Positions 11,601 through 23,210 of a stretch of 64,000 bases of DNA are shown piece after piece. Numbering within the stretch: position 1 is the stretch's first letter; every line of letters starts with the position of its first letter. The notes under the pieces are model-generated. The model was not told the origin of the DNA. It saw nothing but the letters and a program-made list of their open reading frames with translations, and searched no databases. Origin of the DNA: Neodiprion pinetum (taxonomy: Eukaryota; Arthropoda; Insecta; Hymenoptera; Diprionidae); NCBI RefSeq assembly GCF_021155775.2, contig NC_060233.1:3638501-3702500 (forward strand). The letters run 5' to 3'. The translations under genes and the position numbers were made by a program.

Positions 11601-14600
11601 GAATCTTTATATATCCAGTTTTAAGGAATTTTACTGCAAGGAAAAATTTATGTTTCAAAGGGTTAATTGTCTATCGATGGAACAACGTGAATCGATTATA
11701 ATTCCGAGTCGAGTACTAGGTATATAAAAACGACGTTTTTTTTTTTGTTTTTTATTTTTTTAAATCCAGTAAAATCGATATTACAAAATTATCCGCTTCA
11801 GCTATCGTAGATTTTGTGAAGGAGCGCTGAGCTTTGCAGCCCCCGGTCCTCAGTACTCTGCTGAGAGGATCCGCGTGTATAACAAGAACCCTCCAACTGA
11901 TGACCCTCTTGTGCGTTTATAAGTCCCATTTGCATAAGTTCGCGTTACAGGGACTCGCGAGAGCCGTTTACGGATTGCTTAAAAAATTCTAAATCACGCC
12001 AATGCCTCCGCGTCATGCAAATTGGTAGCAGCGTCTTCCTCTATTGCACGCGGTGTCATTGCTGCAGGAACTACTCTCACAGTTCCGAATTTCTCTCCAA
12101 CAGGTTCAAGTTCTTCGTCTATTCTGCCTATTACGATAACCGTGCGAACGGCGGCGAGGGTCCGGGATTGATCAGGGTCATCGGGGCCACCAAAACCAGG
12201 GGACCGGAACAAGTTTGGTGCCGGTTGTGGTACAATTTGCATGCGACCGGTAACGCCACGGCATCTATTACCGTTTCCGCTAAGGTCAAGGTAATTAAAA
12301 CGCCATTATACTTGTCGAGATCCAAAAGGGATCGTCATTAGTTTACTTTCCTTTAGTTTGAATTTCTCCGTATAATGAATTGAAGTCGCAAGGGAGAAAA
12401 AACCTTTCGTTTTTAACCCTCCGTCGGCCAACATGCACGATATTGTCCACCCTGACTTTCTCACTTATCGCAGTATCTCGGGAATTTTTCATTATTTAAC
12501 CATTTCTACTAATTAACTGATCGAAAAATTTTGTAATGCAAACTATTGGAATGTCGAGTAGGCACCTGAAACTGATTACCTGAATTTTGTGGAAATTTTT
12601 GAAAAGCCCCAAGTGGGGGAAAAAGAACTCAGGACGTCAGTAAAAAATCATATGGTCGTTGGAGGGTTAATAATGAGTAGAAATAGTCAAGTTACTGTAT
12701 ACGATAACCACACTATTTATTTGATCAACCAATTGACGCTACAAACTGTAATTTTATCCGAATTCGCAGACAATTCGGGAGAATTGGAATCTCAAGTACA
12801 GCGCGACCTTCGTAATTTGTCCACTGCCAAAAACGCCTCCAGAAACGGCGGAGGGTCCGGTTCCAAACGCAGTTCCGAATTCGGTTAGCGTTGTGTCGAG
12901 GCTAAAAGCCCCGCCGGCGCACAGGATTCTGATACAAAATCGCCCCTCCGACAGGCCGAATAAAAAGGAGCCTCTGGCTGTCTGCGTGAAGCCGTTGCAC
13001 TTCGAGTTCAACAGGGTAACTATAAGCGTCATCTCCAAGCTTCCTTCTGCACAGGGGGGATTCGCTGAAAAAACTTGTAAATTTAACCGTCCCAAATCGA
13101 GTTGTAAATCAAAGAAATTTGAATGACTGTAATGTTCCTTGAAATAACGAGGAATCAATCGAGATAACCGTAATCATTTGAAGTGTTGGTAATCATGGCA
13201 TGGACATCATTTCGCGTCTTGCGTTCAAGGCCAAATGGTTTCGATTCGTCGATACTGAATGCAGCTATGGACTTCAATCTCGTCGTGTGCTTTCGTTGAT
13301 TACTAATTCACCAAGTGATTTCCAGTGATTCTATCGATTCGTAACCGTTGAAAATTAGGGATAACATTGTAACAAGTCAATGGAAATCACCTGGTACACA
13401 TAGTAATGAACGAAAACCGCATGATAGAAGAGAAATCAATGGAAGCCGTTCGACGGCGATGTTAATGGATTGGAATCACCTAGTTCATTACCGAGCGAAT
13501 TACTCCTAAGTAGCTTCTGCAGATTCCTGTAGCTTTGGATCGCGATTTAACCCTTTGTTGTCTGGCCACACAGGTCATGCAGTTGATTGAGTTCGTAGAA
13601 CTACACCTGCTGCTGGGCGCGACTCACGTGACCCTCTATAACGACACCCTGGGTCAGGAGGCTGGCTGCGTCATCAGGGACTACGAGTCTCGCTCGGCAC
13701 CCGGGAGCGACTATCCCCTGGTGACGTTACTTCCATGGCATCACCTCGACATGATTTCTCAGCTCGAAATACGGACCGAGGGTCTGTTCGCCGCACTTAA
13801 CGACTGTTTGTACCGGTCCATGTACCAGTTCGAGTACGTCGCTTTTCTCGACCTCGACGAGTACATCATTCCCAGACACAACGACACGATACCCGAACTC
13901 ATAAGGTGGGTGCCGCAGTTTCCTAGCAGAGAATTCATCCGTATATCACTGAGAAGATGTTCATTTGTTACAGTCCCTAGAAAATTCTAGTAAATCCAAG
14001 CATATCGCTGAGAAGTTAATTTTTTAAAGTCCCTAGAAAATTCTAGTAAACCCAAGTATATCGTTGAGAAGAAGTCTATTTGTTACAGTTCCTAGAACAT
14101 TCTAGTGAACCCAAGTATATCGCTGAGAAGAAATTCATTTGTTAAAGTCACTAGAAAATTCTAGTGAACTTAAGAGTCGTTCCAATAACGGTTCAAGTTA
14201 TTCTGTTGAAATAACAAGGAAGCAGCCACAAACTCATTGTCATTTGAAACCCGTGCGAACCATTACACTTTTCGGCTGTGTGTAAAAAATGAAAACAGTC
14301 AAGGACTGCATGCGGTAACAGTAGGTAGAAAATTCTCTCGTATTTTAAAATCCAAAAACGCGGTTCAAACGGTTTTTACGGGATTCATTGATAGACAAAA
14401 TCAGTTCACATCAAGGCTACTGTAACGAAAAACAAATAGTTTTTTTTTTTAAATTCGTAGTGCGTTCAACGGAATCTATAACCCTGAACTCTTTCGCTAC
14501 CATTTCATTCGCCTCGTTACTATTCTACCATTTTACCAATGGTGGTACATAGACTTGTTAACTTATAGAATTGTTTCGCTCAGAAGACGGTTACAATAAC

Positions 14601-15616
14601 TGACCATGGAACAGTTCAAGTTCATTGTTGAATCCCTCCTCATTTTAGCCATTGAATGTAATTTTTTTGAATAAAAGAAAACAAAAGCGAGGACAAACAA
14701 TTGGCCCGATTTCCGTGTTGCTGTAACAGCGAGCGATATAAAGTGTATATCCTGTAATGACTAATGTATTGTACTATTATAATACGAGTAAATAATACGG
14801 TGAACAAAAAAAGAAAAGAAATAGATAAAAAAAAAGAAAAAAGAAAGAAACTACTTCACCGCCTCGACTAGCCTTGACTCTGAAGAATACGATCGTCGAT
14901 CAAAGAGTCGTTCCGAGCTGTTGCGCACTCGCTTGTCGCACGGGAGTATGTATACCTTATAGTACAAAGTGTGAAAGCTAATATTGGGCGACAGAGAAGC
15001 TGAACAAACGGAAATTGAGCAATGAGTGTCTATTTAATGAACGGTTGAAAAACTAACGACTAATCTTCGCTTGTACGTATGATTTCGCAGGTGGTTGGGA
15101 AAGAGGGTCAGCACCAAGTCAACCGGCTCTTATTCATTTCAAAACGCATTCTTCTACCTGCAATGGGGCGACGACCCGAGCGTGAAGCAGAGCCAAACGG
15201 CCGAGGAAGCGGCGTTGATAACGTTGAGAAAAACGCGTCGAAAAACGAAGCTTCACCCGCACAAACAGCGCTCGAAGTACATCTGTAAGCCGGAGCACAT
15301 CGTCGAGGCCGGTAATCACTTTGTATGGGAATTCGCACCTGGACACGGGACCCTGAACGTCCCGGCCGAGGCGGCCATCCTCCACCATTACAGGGTCTGC
15401 GAATTCGGCGGCGATGACTGCGTAAAGACTCAGTCCATTGTCGATAAAACAGCCTACAGGTACGGCCAGGATTTGGCCAGGAACGTCAGGACGAGGTACG
15501 CCGAGCTCAAGGAGAAGTGCTCACTCCCAGACCTCGAACCCGTTCCTGCGGCCCCGGCGACCCTGACCGAATCTAAACCCCAAACCTCGCCGCTGGTACA
15601 GCCTGCGAGCAGGTAG
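8625..15616 (+). CDS. GT92-family glycosyltransferase (GALT-1/DUF23 type), seven coding exons
   Basis: Proposed exons: 8613-8882 (ATG 8625), 9680-9826, 10157-10358, 12104-12290, 12770-13015, 13574-13905 and 15091-15616, giving about 632 residues. Family GT92 members are Golgi type II enzymes; C. elegans GALT-1 adds galactose to core fucose of N-glycans. Seen here: a short basic cytoplasmic tail, a membrane segment at about residues 23-44 (MSFMLVVMFFAVFGLIVL), a Gly/His/Arg-rich stem, and lumenal N-glycosylation sequons (NQS, NVT, NAT). The catalytic part shows the family landmarks FFVYSAYYDNR, ENWNLKYS, HVTLYND and the DxD motif in FLDLDEYIIPR, followed by TGSYSFQNAFFY near the C-terminal domain. 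All junctions from exon 2 onward keep phase. Only exon 1 to exon 2 does not: the strong GTGAGT donor at 8883 is phase 0 but the strong acceptor before 9680 needs phase 1. A weaker donor GTGTGA at 8887, an acceptor before 9715, or a missed micro-exon would each fix it. The acceptor substrate cannot be told from sequence. Confidence 0.92.
11390..11640. repeat. Dispersed repeat with inverted ATGGCGGATC motifs, copy 1
   Basis: AAGATGGCGGATCCAATACG near 11475 is mirrored by AGATCCGCCATTGTGAATT near 11545, flanked by GGGATCGCTGAAAACGAATC-like text. The same vocabulary recurs at 43.9-44.2 kb and 63.6-64.0 kb. It lies in intron 3 of the GT92 gene and has no coding capacity. Confidence 0.6.
13280..13430. 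mobile_element. Small palindromic element in a GT92 intron
   Basis: The left arm containing TTCGTTGATTACTAATTCA and AAGTGATTTCCA (about 13290-13327) pairs with the right arm TGGAAATCACCTGG ... TAGTAATGAACGAAAA (about 13378-13418). The arms are about 40 bp and imperfect. A third copy of the AATCACCTAGTTCATTA block follows near 13475. It is probably a degenerate MITE. Confidence 0.4.
13943..14173 (+). repeat. Four-copy tandem repeat, unit about 57-59 bp
   Basis: Units start at about 13943, 14002, 14058 and 14117. Each reads roughly ATATCGCTGAGAAG, then ATTTGTTACAGT, then CCTAGAAAATTCTAGTAAA and CCCAAG. The block CTAGAAAATTCTAG inside each unit is a perfect palindrome. The array starts 38 bp into the last GT92 intron (donor at 13906). 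A related single unit (CACTGAGAAAAATTTCATTT then GTTACAGTAACTAG) stands alone at 27174-27213, so the unit is a dispersed family locally amplified here. Confidence 0.85.
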
Positions 15617-18600
15617 CGAAAACCCGATGTTATTCCCGAATTTTACGTGAAAAATTTCCACGGGACACCGATAATCGCGAGGACGTATTTTTACAGCTAT
15701 AATTACAACGTTGACGACAAAAACAACAACAATCATTTTTGACGACAGCCTTATAATATTAAAAAAGTTTCATTTATGATTTATAATTCCCTTTTACTTT
15801 TAGAAGGATATAATTTTATTTCAATACTGTTTTCAACAAACTTTCCGGTTGCCTGCAAATTGTATTTACTTATTTATTTATCTGGTTATACCTATTACTT
15901 CTGCAGTTAATACCGTACTTTTCCCTCGTCATCTTCTTGTGTTGAACGACGAAAATAACTATCCAATTAGAGGTATTTATTATTTCAATATACAGATAGG
16001 GAATTGAGATCTGTGTGTATATGAGTGATCAACTATTATCGGATCCTTATTATTGTTAATTTTTATTCCGTGATCGCGCAACGTTAATCTATAATGGTGA
16101 TAAAGATAGACGATCGATCGATTGATTGAATTATTAATTGATTAATTAATTAATTAAAGAGACAATTACTCAACCACACGATTATAACGTGCCGTGTGTG
16201 AAAGGAAAATTGAATTATAAAATGGACAATTTTTATGCATAACATAATATATAATATAATATTTAAACAATATGTGCGACGTGTTCAGTCGACGAAATAA
16301 TACGATATTATAAAACTAATAATAATAATAATAATAATAACAATAATAACAATGACAATTATTAATAATATGCGGTGAGATATGTAATATGATTGTATAA
16401 TTATGTGAAGATATGTTTGTATTTAAAATATGAAAAACTAAACCGGGCGAAACTGAAGGTACAGAAGATGCAAACTCCCCGAAAAGACGATGAGAACAAT
16501 AAACGGAAAGAAGAGAAGCAAAAAGTGAAGGAATAAAATAATAATTACCGTAGACTGACGATATTTTTCTACGAAGAAAGATTATCTCGTATAATTAATT
16601 GTATGTATATGTATATTTAAAAAAGGCCTTGCCTCGAATTAGTTTGGATCTGGTGCTTGTTTGCAATTTTATAATAATATGTAATTTTATATATATTGAT
16701 TTTTATTTACCGCGTCACGTATACATATACATTATACATATTTATACGTGTAATTAGGGGATAGAAACATACGTACCTATCTATATTATGTACGTATGTC
16801 ACGCAGCATTGAATTTAGAAAGTTCGAACGTCTTTCGAACTGATAACGCAAAGTCAATCGAATATTCGTGAAAACCAAAGATCGTAATCGTACTGTATAG
16901 AGGAAAATTAAAAACAAAGTCCTGCACACTCGTACAAGAATTGCAGCCTAATGATAAAAAACGAAACGAGCATAGCCTAATTCCGGTCTAAGTGCACAAA
17001 TTTGTATGCGTGTAAGCAGAGTATAGTGGTTATTGTTTGTAGTTGACTAATAGGTGGGACAATTTTTTTTTTCGCATAAATGAAAAAACAAATAGACGAA
17101 TGTAAATTATTACATGTTTTTAAGTAAAGCCAATACGAGGTAAGCAACACGGACGCATATCTACATAACATGGAAAATTGAAAAAATACATCATTAAATA
17201 GTTAATAGTAACGAAAAATGTGAGCTGTTTTTTCCTAATTATTCAACTTTCAAATGAATAATATTTATTATTATGGATAATATTTGTTAGTGATTGGTTA
17301 AAAAATTTTCTTCCCTTCCAGGCACACATTTCGAGGTTTGCCTTATGTTACCAATGATTGTTGTTTAAGAAAAAGTGATGACAAATGTTTAGGTAAATGA
17401 AAAAATTCCGATAACGATGTAATTATTATTATTATATTGTATGTAATATAATAATAATGATAATAATAATAACTCGGGATCTTGTTTTTCTAGTTCTTAA
17501 GACACCCGGTTGTATATATATAATACATCTTTAAACTTGTACAATTTATTTTTGTGTGATTTTAGTCTTACCACAATACTATGTATACATATATTATAGA
17601 ATATATATATAAAAGTACCTAATTACATAATAATCAATATTACATGTATATATGTGCATCTAGGCAGGTGTATATATATAGATTTGTATATTATTATTAC
17701 ACAATACAACGTATAAGTCGAATCTACGAATAAAAAATTTTTCATTTTTCTTTATCGAAAGTAACGTTAATCCGTTTCGCGTATAACTTACACGTCATAG
17801 GTACACAAGTTTACGCACACAATGCCGACACGAGTACGAATTATGCGTGTTACAATAAAACACATACGTAACATTGTATTCTACCAACTAGGTACGCATT
17901 TTCGCGATAGCGTCAATGCCAAAAGATACTTATATCGAAAAATAAATCAGTATATTACGATAAGTCGTAATTATTTAGATCCAATATTTTTAAATTCAGT
18001 TCGGTTGTTATCCCTTGGTATCTGCTCAGATATGAGGAAGGAAAAAACACCAGAATCTTCGATCTGAAATATCGCTGGATCAATTGGTCCCGAAACTTTT
18101 TTCACTTGGATTCAATCTCCGTGTGACAAAAACAGAATTAGGTGTGTATATACATATAGGTATATATCCTTATACAAAATATATCTGAAACGGAAGTCTT
18201 CACTCGGCGTTATCATCATTATCGAGCATATAATTGCGAAAGCGCGAATCACTCACGGCGTTGCAAATCGCGTTTTGCAGCTAATTAAGATCGATGAATC
18301 AGATTCGAGTTCAGAGAATGCCCGCGGTTTGTGTTATGCGTATTTCCCGCGATTCAAAAAACTCCAATTCAGCCTTGACTGACGTTGCGAGTGATGACAG
18401 GAATCCCCGATCCGTACACCGAATAACAACTGTATATCGTGACAAGGAAAACAAGTCGAATTAAAAAGAAATGAGGAAGAAACGAAACGGCGAGCAAAAA
18501 GTACTTACAATCCAATTAAGCCTCGCATTGTACGAAATAGCGTAAAAACTAGTTTCAATTACCCACCCGGATTTTCGGTCAGATTTCAACCGTATCGAGT

Positions 18601-18659
18601 AAACATCCCATCCGCTTCGATACAACCGAAAGAATTATTCTCGTTTAATCATTCTTCGC
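15617..18659. other. 3' UTRs and spacer between two convergent genes
   Basis: This runs from the stop of the plus-strand GT92 gene to the stop of the minus-strand Cluap1 gene, so it must hold both 3' ends. ATTAAA occurs near 15757, about 140 bp past the GT92 stop, and is a possible poly(A) signal; AATAAA occurs later (for example near 16500). The rest is very AT-rich with (AAT)n near 16315-16345 and 17425-17470. I see no gene inside it. Confidence 0.55.
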
Positions 18660-21285
18660 TCAAAAATCTTCGTCCGAATGATCTATCTTGCTGACCGATC
18701 GCTTTTCCTGTTTGCTTTTCGGGTGCAATACTCCCAGCTCAAGGTCCCCCTCCGAGTTCAGGAGGTCGTCGTCGTCTTCCAAGTCTCCGTCGATGAAGAG
18801 ATCGCTGTCGCTGTCCAACGAGCCGACGCTATCGTTCAAATCCAGGGCCGTTCCAACTCCCGCGCGCTGTCGTCCTGACATGCTTCCGTAAACGCGACGC
18901 TGCAACGCTTGAGCGTTTCCTCGGGATGATCCGCCGTCCATGCCTGAACAAAATCGGGAGATTGAAAAGAGTTAGAAGCGATAATAATGGAAGATGTTTT
19001 GCGATAGGAGCCCAGTAAGCGAAGAAATATTGCAATACTTATTGAAACAAATTCGCTCTGCTGATCCGCAATATTTTATAGACAAGAAATCGGCGATAAT
19101 TTTGCATTATGCGAAAATCGGTTTTGCCATCTCATTTTTTTTTTATTTAATTTTTTATATTCTTGAATTGTGATAAATTGACAGGGAATATTCTGGGTCA
19201 ATTAGAATTTGTAAAAAAAATGAATCGAATAGGATGGAATTGTGTATGGTTACAGATTGGATCGGATTGAAATTGCTTTACAATTCTAATCGAAAGAAGT
19301 CGAAGGAAGTTCTCGTTTCATGTAATCGGCAGATTTCTTCTAAACCTCGAATTGACAAACTTCAAAACGAATCTGTTTTCATGAATTTTAATATTTCAAT
19401 ATGTTCATCGTTCACTGGGAGGGACGTTGAGAAGTTGTCAGTGCGAAAGGGGGGACCTACTGGTTTGCAGTTCAGTCAAGAGTGATTCGGACTTGAAATC
19501 ATACAGATGGTTCTCCGTCGCTTCCGGCCAATTCTTACCGGTCTTGATCCGCACCCCCTGGCCGATTCGTTCCTGAAGCTGCTTCTCGGCATCGGCCAAA
19601 TTGTGGCCGATCGTTTCCTGGTTCGAATTGAATATCGAGTCACTTCCGTCGAGGAGTCCCTCCAGCGTAACGTCTTCCCCTCTCAGTTGTTCGAGCTGTT
19701 TCTTCGTCGCGGCTTGCCTGCGTACAATTTGAAGGTGAAAATAAAATTCGGTCTCGGACTAGAGGAATAAATTCACGGGGATACTTGCCTTCGTTCGAAC
19801 CTCTCCTGCTCGGCCTTGGCGGCGTCTTCGTGGAGGTGTTCGAGGTAAGCGAGGTAGCGAAACTTCTGGAGGTAATCCTCGTAGAGGGCCTTAAGCTCGA
19901 CCTCGAGTTTCTCAAACTCCTCCATAAAGGCGGGGCGCACTTTCCTCAGGGTTTGAAGACGCTTCTCGTTCCGGCTGAGCTCCGTTCGCCGCCGTTCGAT
20001 CTTCGCATCCAGAGTCTGCTCGGTGTCCTTTATGTTCTCGATCTGCTTCCTCGTGTCAGTTATCTCCTGTCCTATGCTCTCTATCACGTGTTTCATCGCC
20101 ACTTCGATCTCCGAAGTGTCGAATTGCCGCGAAATTTTGCTGTTCCTCGCCTCCCGCAGCTCAACTTCCCGCCCCAGGAGGTCGAACAGCGTCGCCCCGT
20201 TTATCGTCAGCTGACTAGCCAGCTGCCTCGTAGTTTTTAGCTCGCTTATCCTGTTCGAGATGTCGAAGTTAGCCCCGCTTATCTCCATGCTATCGCCCAT
20301 CAGGATCGCCTTTTCCGTGCTACGATTTTGGGCGTCGTACAGCAGTGTCGTCATCTTCAGTAACTCCTTCACCGCGTATCCATCAGCTTGGTAGAGCTTC
20401 TTCGTGTTCAGTTTCACGTTTGCCTTCACCGCCTGCAACAAGCAAATAAGAGCGTAAAAGTAGAAGAATGCAACTTTTTCCCGCAAAGGACCCTGCAGAA
20501 TCCTTATGAAAATTGGCTCCCGGTCAAATTGGCTGGATTTTCAATAAATTATAGTACATATCCTTCGAGTCAAAAGTTCTTATGAACACGAGTCTCAAAA
20601 ATCAGTAGTTTCCGAGATACAGGCATCGGAAGAGGGGTGTTAAGATTTTTTGATATCTATCGATTTCGTGATTTTCATGAATCATAAAGCTTCAAGGGGA
20701 CTTGAGATAAAATAAATCGTCAAAAAACTGCATAGTTGATTCTAAAAAAATAGGCCGAAAGCTGTGATTGATTCCATCCACGAACTCTCGGAAATTACTG
20801 ATTCTTGGAACTTATGGCTAAGAAAACTTTTGACCGGGAGGATATGTACTATACTACATACTGAAAATCTAGCCAATTTTACCGCGAGCCATCTTTCATA
20901 AGGATTTCACGAGGTCCTTTGCGCAATAATCCCAAAAAATTCAAATCCTCCCACCATAAACTCAGCTGTTCTTCGAACAAGTGCCACGCGTTCTTGCTCC
21001 GCGTTGTGTTCACTTGGAATATCCGCGTCGGGATCAAACCTCTTGACAAGCCAGATGAGTATTTCGGCGACAAGGGGGAAATTCGGCACCCGAAAGTTCG
21101 TTAGAGAAATCAGCCTCGGGTAACCGAGAACTCGCATCATCTCGGTGAAATCTGAGGACGGAAGTTTCGTTGAAAATGGACAAACAAGCTAGAGGTATGC
21201 GTATCTGTGCGTTATTTTTATCCTTCATTTCACTGTTCAGGTTCAATAAGGTTTCGTACTTACTCCGCATATCCCGGAACGACAT
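18660..21285 (-). CDS. Cluap1: Clusterin-associated protein 1 / intraflagellar transport protein 38
   Basis: Exons on the minus strand: 21285-21264 (22 coding bases), 21151-20955, 20432-19789, 19717-19539 and 18943-18660. Together they give 1326 bases, exactly 441 residues plus stop; human CLUAP1 is close to that length. Family landmarks are clear: the start MSFRDMRNFTEMMRVLGYPR, PNFPLVAE, LNTKKLYQADGYAVKELLK, LRKVRPAFMEE, and the C-terminus HSDEDF. The N-terminal ~100 residues are the calponin-homology-like domain, residues ~110-340 are coiled coil (ISELKTTRQLASQL onwards), and the tail has an acidic run (DLEDDDD). IFT38 belongs to the IFT-B complex and is needed to build cilia; in insects these are on sensory neurons. 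Intron 3 uses a GC donor (AAG|GCAAGT). Intron 2 contains a palindromic element. An X-box-like RFX site lies upstream. Identification is by recalled family sequence and is strong. Confidence 0.97.
20480..20937. mobile_element. Palindromic MITE-like element filling most of Cluap1 intron 2
   Basis: The left arm from about 20482 (CGCAAAGGACC, then ATCCTTATGAAAATTGGCTC, then AGTACATATCC) reappears inverted at about 20770-20935 (CATAAGGATTTCACGAGGTC, GGATATGTACTATACTACAT, CTTTTGACCGG). The arms are about 150 bp with around 80% apparent identity, and the centre is about 130 bp. It occupies nearly the whole intron, ending about 20 bp from exon 2 and about 50 bp from exon 3. A pre-mRNA hairpin would bring the splice sites together. 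Confidence 0.75.
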
Positions 21286-22109
21286 TTCTCCGTGTTTATA
21301 ACTCTGTGAACCTCGGGAAGTCGGACTGAACGACAGAACGTCCAATGTTTACGTTTAGAGACTCGCCGCGGTTGCTCGGCAACGTTTCGTACACACGTTA
21401 TGTGGGCTCGTATTGTCCGTTGATTGCGTGACTGATTCGCAGTCCACGGCGATTTTTGATTGCGTATTCATGATTCAACATGTTCGATCTGTGAGTGATT
21501 CGATCGGGTCCTCAGTGGCTTCGCAGCATACGTATTTTGTCTTGAAAATTTTGTCATTTTCTTCGCGACGTATTGAGTTTATTTTTCGGTATGAAATACC
21601 GTTTCTGACGCAAATAGCACTATACGCTTCGTCTCTAGGCGGTCACTCTTGCCGATAAAGACGGAATCTGGAACGCAGTGCGGTCGATGTGTTGCTGAAT
21701 TACCGACTTCGGAGACTCGAGCCTCTGTTGGTAAGTCAAATCGGCAGTCGTGTAGATTCAGGTTTTGACAAAAACAAAAATTTCAGCCGAGCAGTGGCGT
21801 GCCTATCGGAATTTGTGACGAATATAAACACTGATCCGGAATAAAGTTATTGAGTAAGTGTCGCGCCGGCTGCTAGGTTCGGTTTAGCGAATGCGTTCAG
21901 GTTAAAACTACTTTTCTTCAGCTTTATTGATCAACACGATTGATTTACACTTACGATAACAGACTTAGCACGAAATACACCGCAATTGGCTCTGGATCTA
22001 ATTTCACAGTAGATTTTGTGCAAGCCAGAGTTTATTGTTAAGGGAAAATCAATTTTTACTGTTCAATTGACGAAGAGTTTACGGTGTAAAACTGAAGACA
22101 TTGAAGAAT
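21286..22109. other. Spacer between Cluap1 5' end and mL62 3' end
   Basis: The two minus-strand genes are in tandem, and this stretch holds the Cluap1 5' UTR and promoter and the mL62 3' UTR. On the minus strand AATAAA occurs at about 22036-22031 and again at about 21928-21923, roughly 75 and 180 bases past the mL62 stop; either could be its poly(A) signal. The only larger ORF (21413-21658, plus strand) resembles nothing I know. Confidence 0.6.
21371..21383 (-). promoter_or_regulatory. X-box-like RFX-factor site in the Cluap1 promoter
   Basis: GTTGCTCGGCAAC is an imperfect inverted repeat: half-sites GTTGCT and GGCAAC with a one-base spacer. RFX transcription factors (DAF-19 in worms, Rfx in flies) bind such X-boxes about 100 bp before ciliary genes. 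This one lies 86-98 bp before the Cluap1 start codon, the expected position. The match and position are seen directly; function is inferred from what is known of IFT genes. Confidence 0.8.
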
Positions 22110-22950
22110 TTAAAAATCGGAATCCGAATTTTGTCTGCTCCTCTTTATGTCTGATCGCATTCTCTTAGTTATCAGGCGTTCTCTGGCTGCCTTGAGGTGT
22201 CTTTTTCGCAACTTCTCCTCTGTTTCTTCTGTAATTTGAGGCGGAGGTTTAGCGACTTCTCTGATCACGGTTCTCAGCTTCTCTAAAGCGTCGGCTAGGT
22301 TTAGCTGCTGTGATCTAGTCACGTCCGATTTAATAATCAGGTCTCCATCCTTGCTTATTTTCGTGCTATACTGGAAAATAAAGGTTTGTAAAAAAGGCGG
22401 TCATAAAACTTTGCCGAAATGGTATCGTCGTGCTCCTGTTCCAGGCTTCGGTATTCTTAACTCACCTTTTCTAACAACTTTGGCTTCAGCTCGTCGTTCA
22501 ACCATCGAGCATTCTTGACGTTGAATCTCAGGTCAACTTTGGTGTTTACTCGATTTACGTTTTGCCCTCCAGGTCCGCTGCTTCTGCTGTAGGATATCTG
22601 GAGTTGATCCATCGGTATGAACCCGTTGAATTTCACATTCGGGTCTTCGGGTGCCTTGAAGTATCAAATATGATGTACTAGTTCAGGTTATGTTTTTAGC
22701 CGGCATGTAAAAGCGGCCATGCGAGTATTTCGAAGTGATTGCTATTGGAAAAATTAAACGAAATAGAGAAATATCAACACAAATTACTCACAAAATCGGG
22801 CGTGTAAAGCTTTAGGCTGCTTTTCGGATAGAGGTTATCCAGCGAGTAGGCACTTTTGTAAGACAACGTTCTTCCGAGGCCGCACACGTGAGTTTGATTT
22901 GTTATTTCGTTTTTTATCACCTTTACGCATTGCCTAGCGATGAAATTCAT
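22110..22950 (-). CDS. mRpL58: Mitochondrial peptidyl-tRNA hydrolase ICT1 (large ribosomal subunit protein mL62)
   Basis: Exons on the minus strand: 22950-22792, 22654-22466 and 22370-22110, all phase 0, 609 bases, 202 residues plus stop; human ICT1 is about the same length. The protein is built into the mitochondrial ribosome and frees peptides from stalled ribosomes by hydrolysing peptidyl-tRNA. The catalytic GGQ loop is intact at residues 82-84 within SSGPGGQNVNRVN, followed by VDLRF, WLNDELKPKL and the basic C-terminal tail (RKRHLKAARERLITKRMR) that in this family reaches into the mRNA channel. The first ~50 residues are basic with few acids (MNFIARQCVKVIKN), as a mitochondrial presequence should be. 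Start codon chosen because it opens that presequence. Introns are short (137 and 95 bp). It shares a ~260-bp 5' region with a divergent exon. Identification is strong. Confidence 0.96.
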
Positions 22951-23210
22951 CTTCGTATTTTAATCTGATGTTTCGATAAATAATATACCTATAAATATAT
23001 TAATCAAGTTCAATGCAGCTCCCTTCACCTCCAAGGTAATATTTATAATACCTGATCACCCCGCGCAGGTTGTGCTGCCTCATATGTCGAGCGGAAGTTT
23101 TTGGTACTAACAAATAAACAGAAACGGCCGCCAACCTCGCGATTGATAAAGACCCTGCTCACCGTGTTGAAAATGAGCGTGAAATTGAGAACGTCGAACT
23201 TAGGATGTGC
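22951..23210. promoter_or_regulatory. Probable bidirectional promoter
   Basis: About 260 bp separate the mL62 start codon (minus strand) from an arthropod-type initiator TCAGT at 23211 on the plus strand that heads a candidate first exon ending at a perfect donor. Divergent pairs with spacing this small usually share a promoter. No TATA box is placed with confidence. Inferred from geometry. Confidence 0.5.

Noticed and set aside
13943..14173. Possible CRISPR-like array
   Set aside because: The four units are contiguous tandem copies without unique spacers, in an animal intron.
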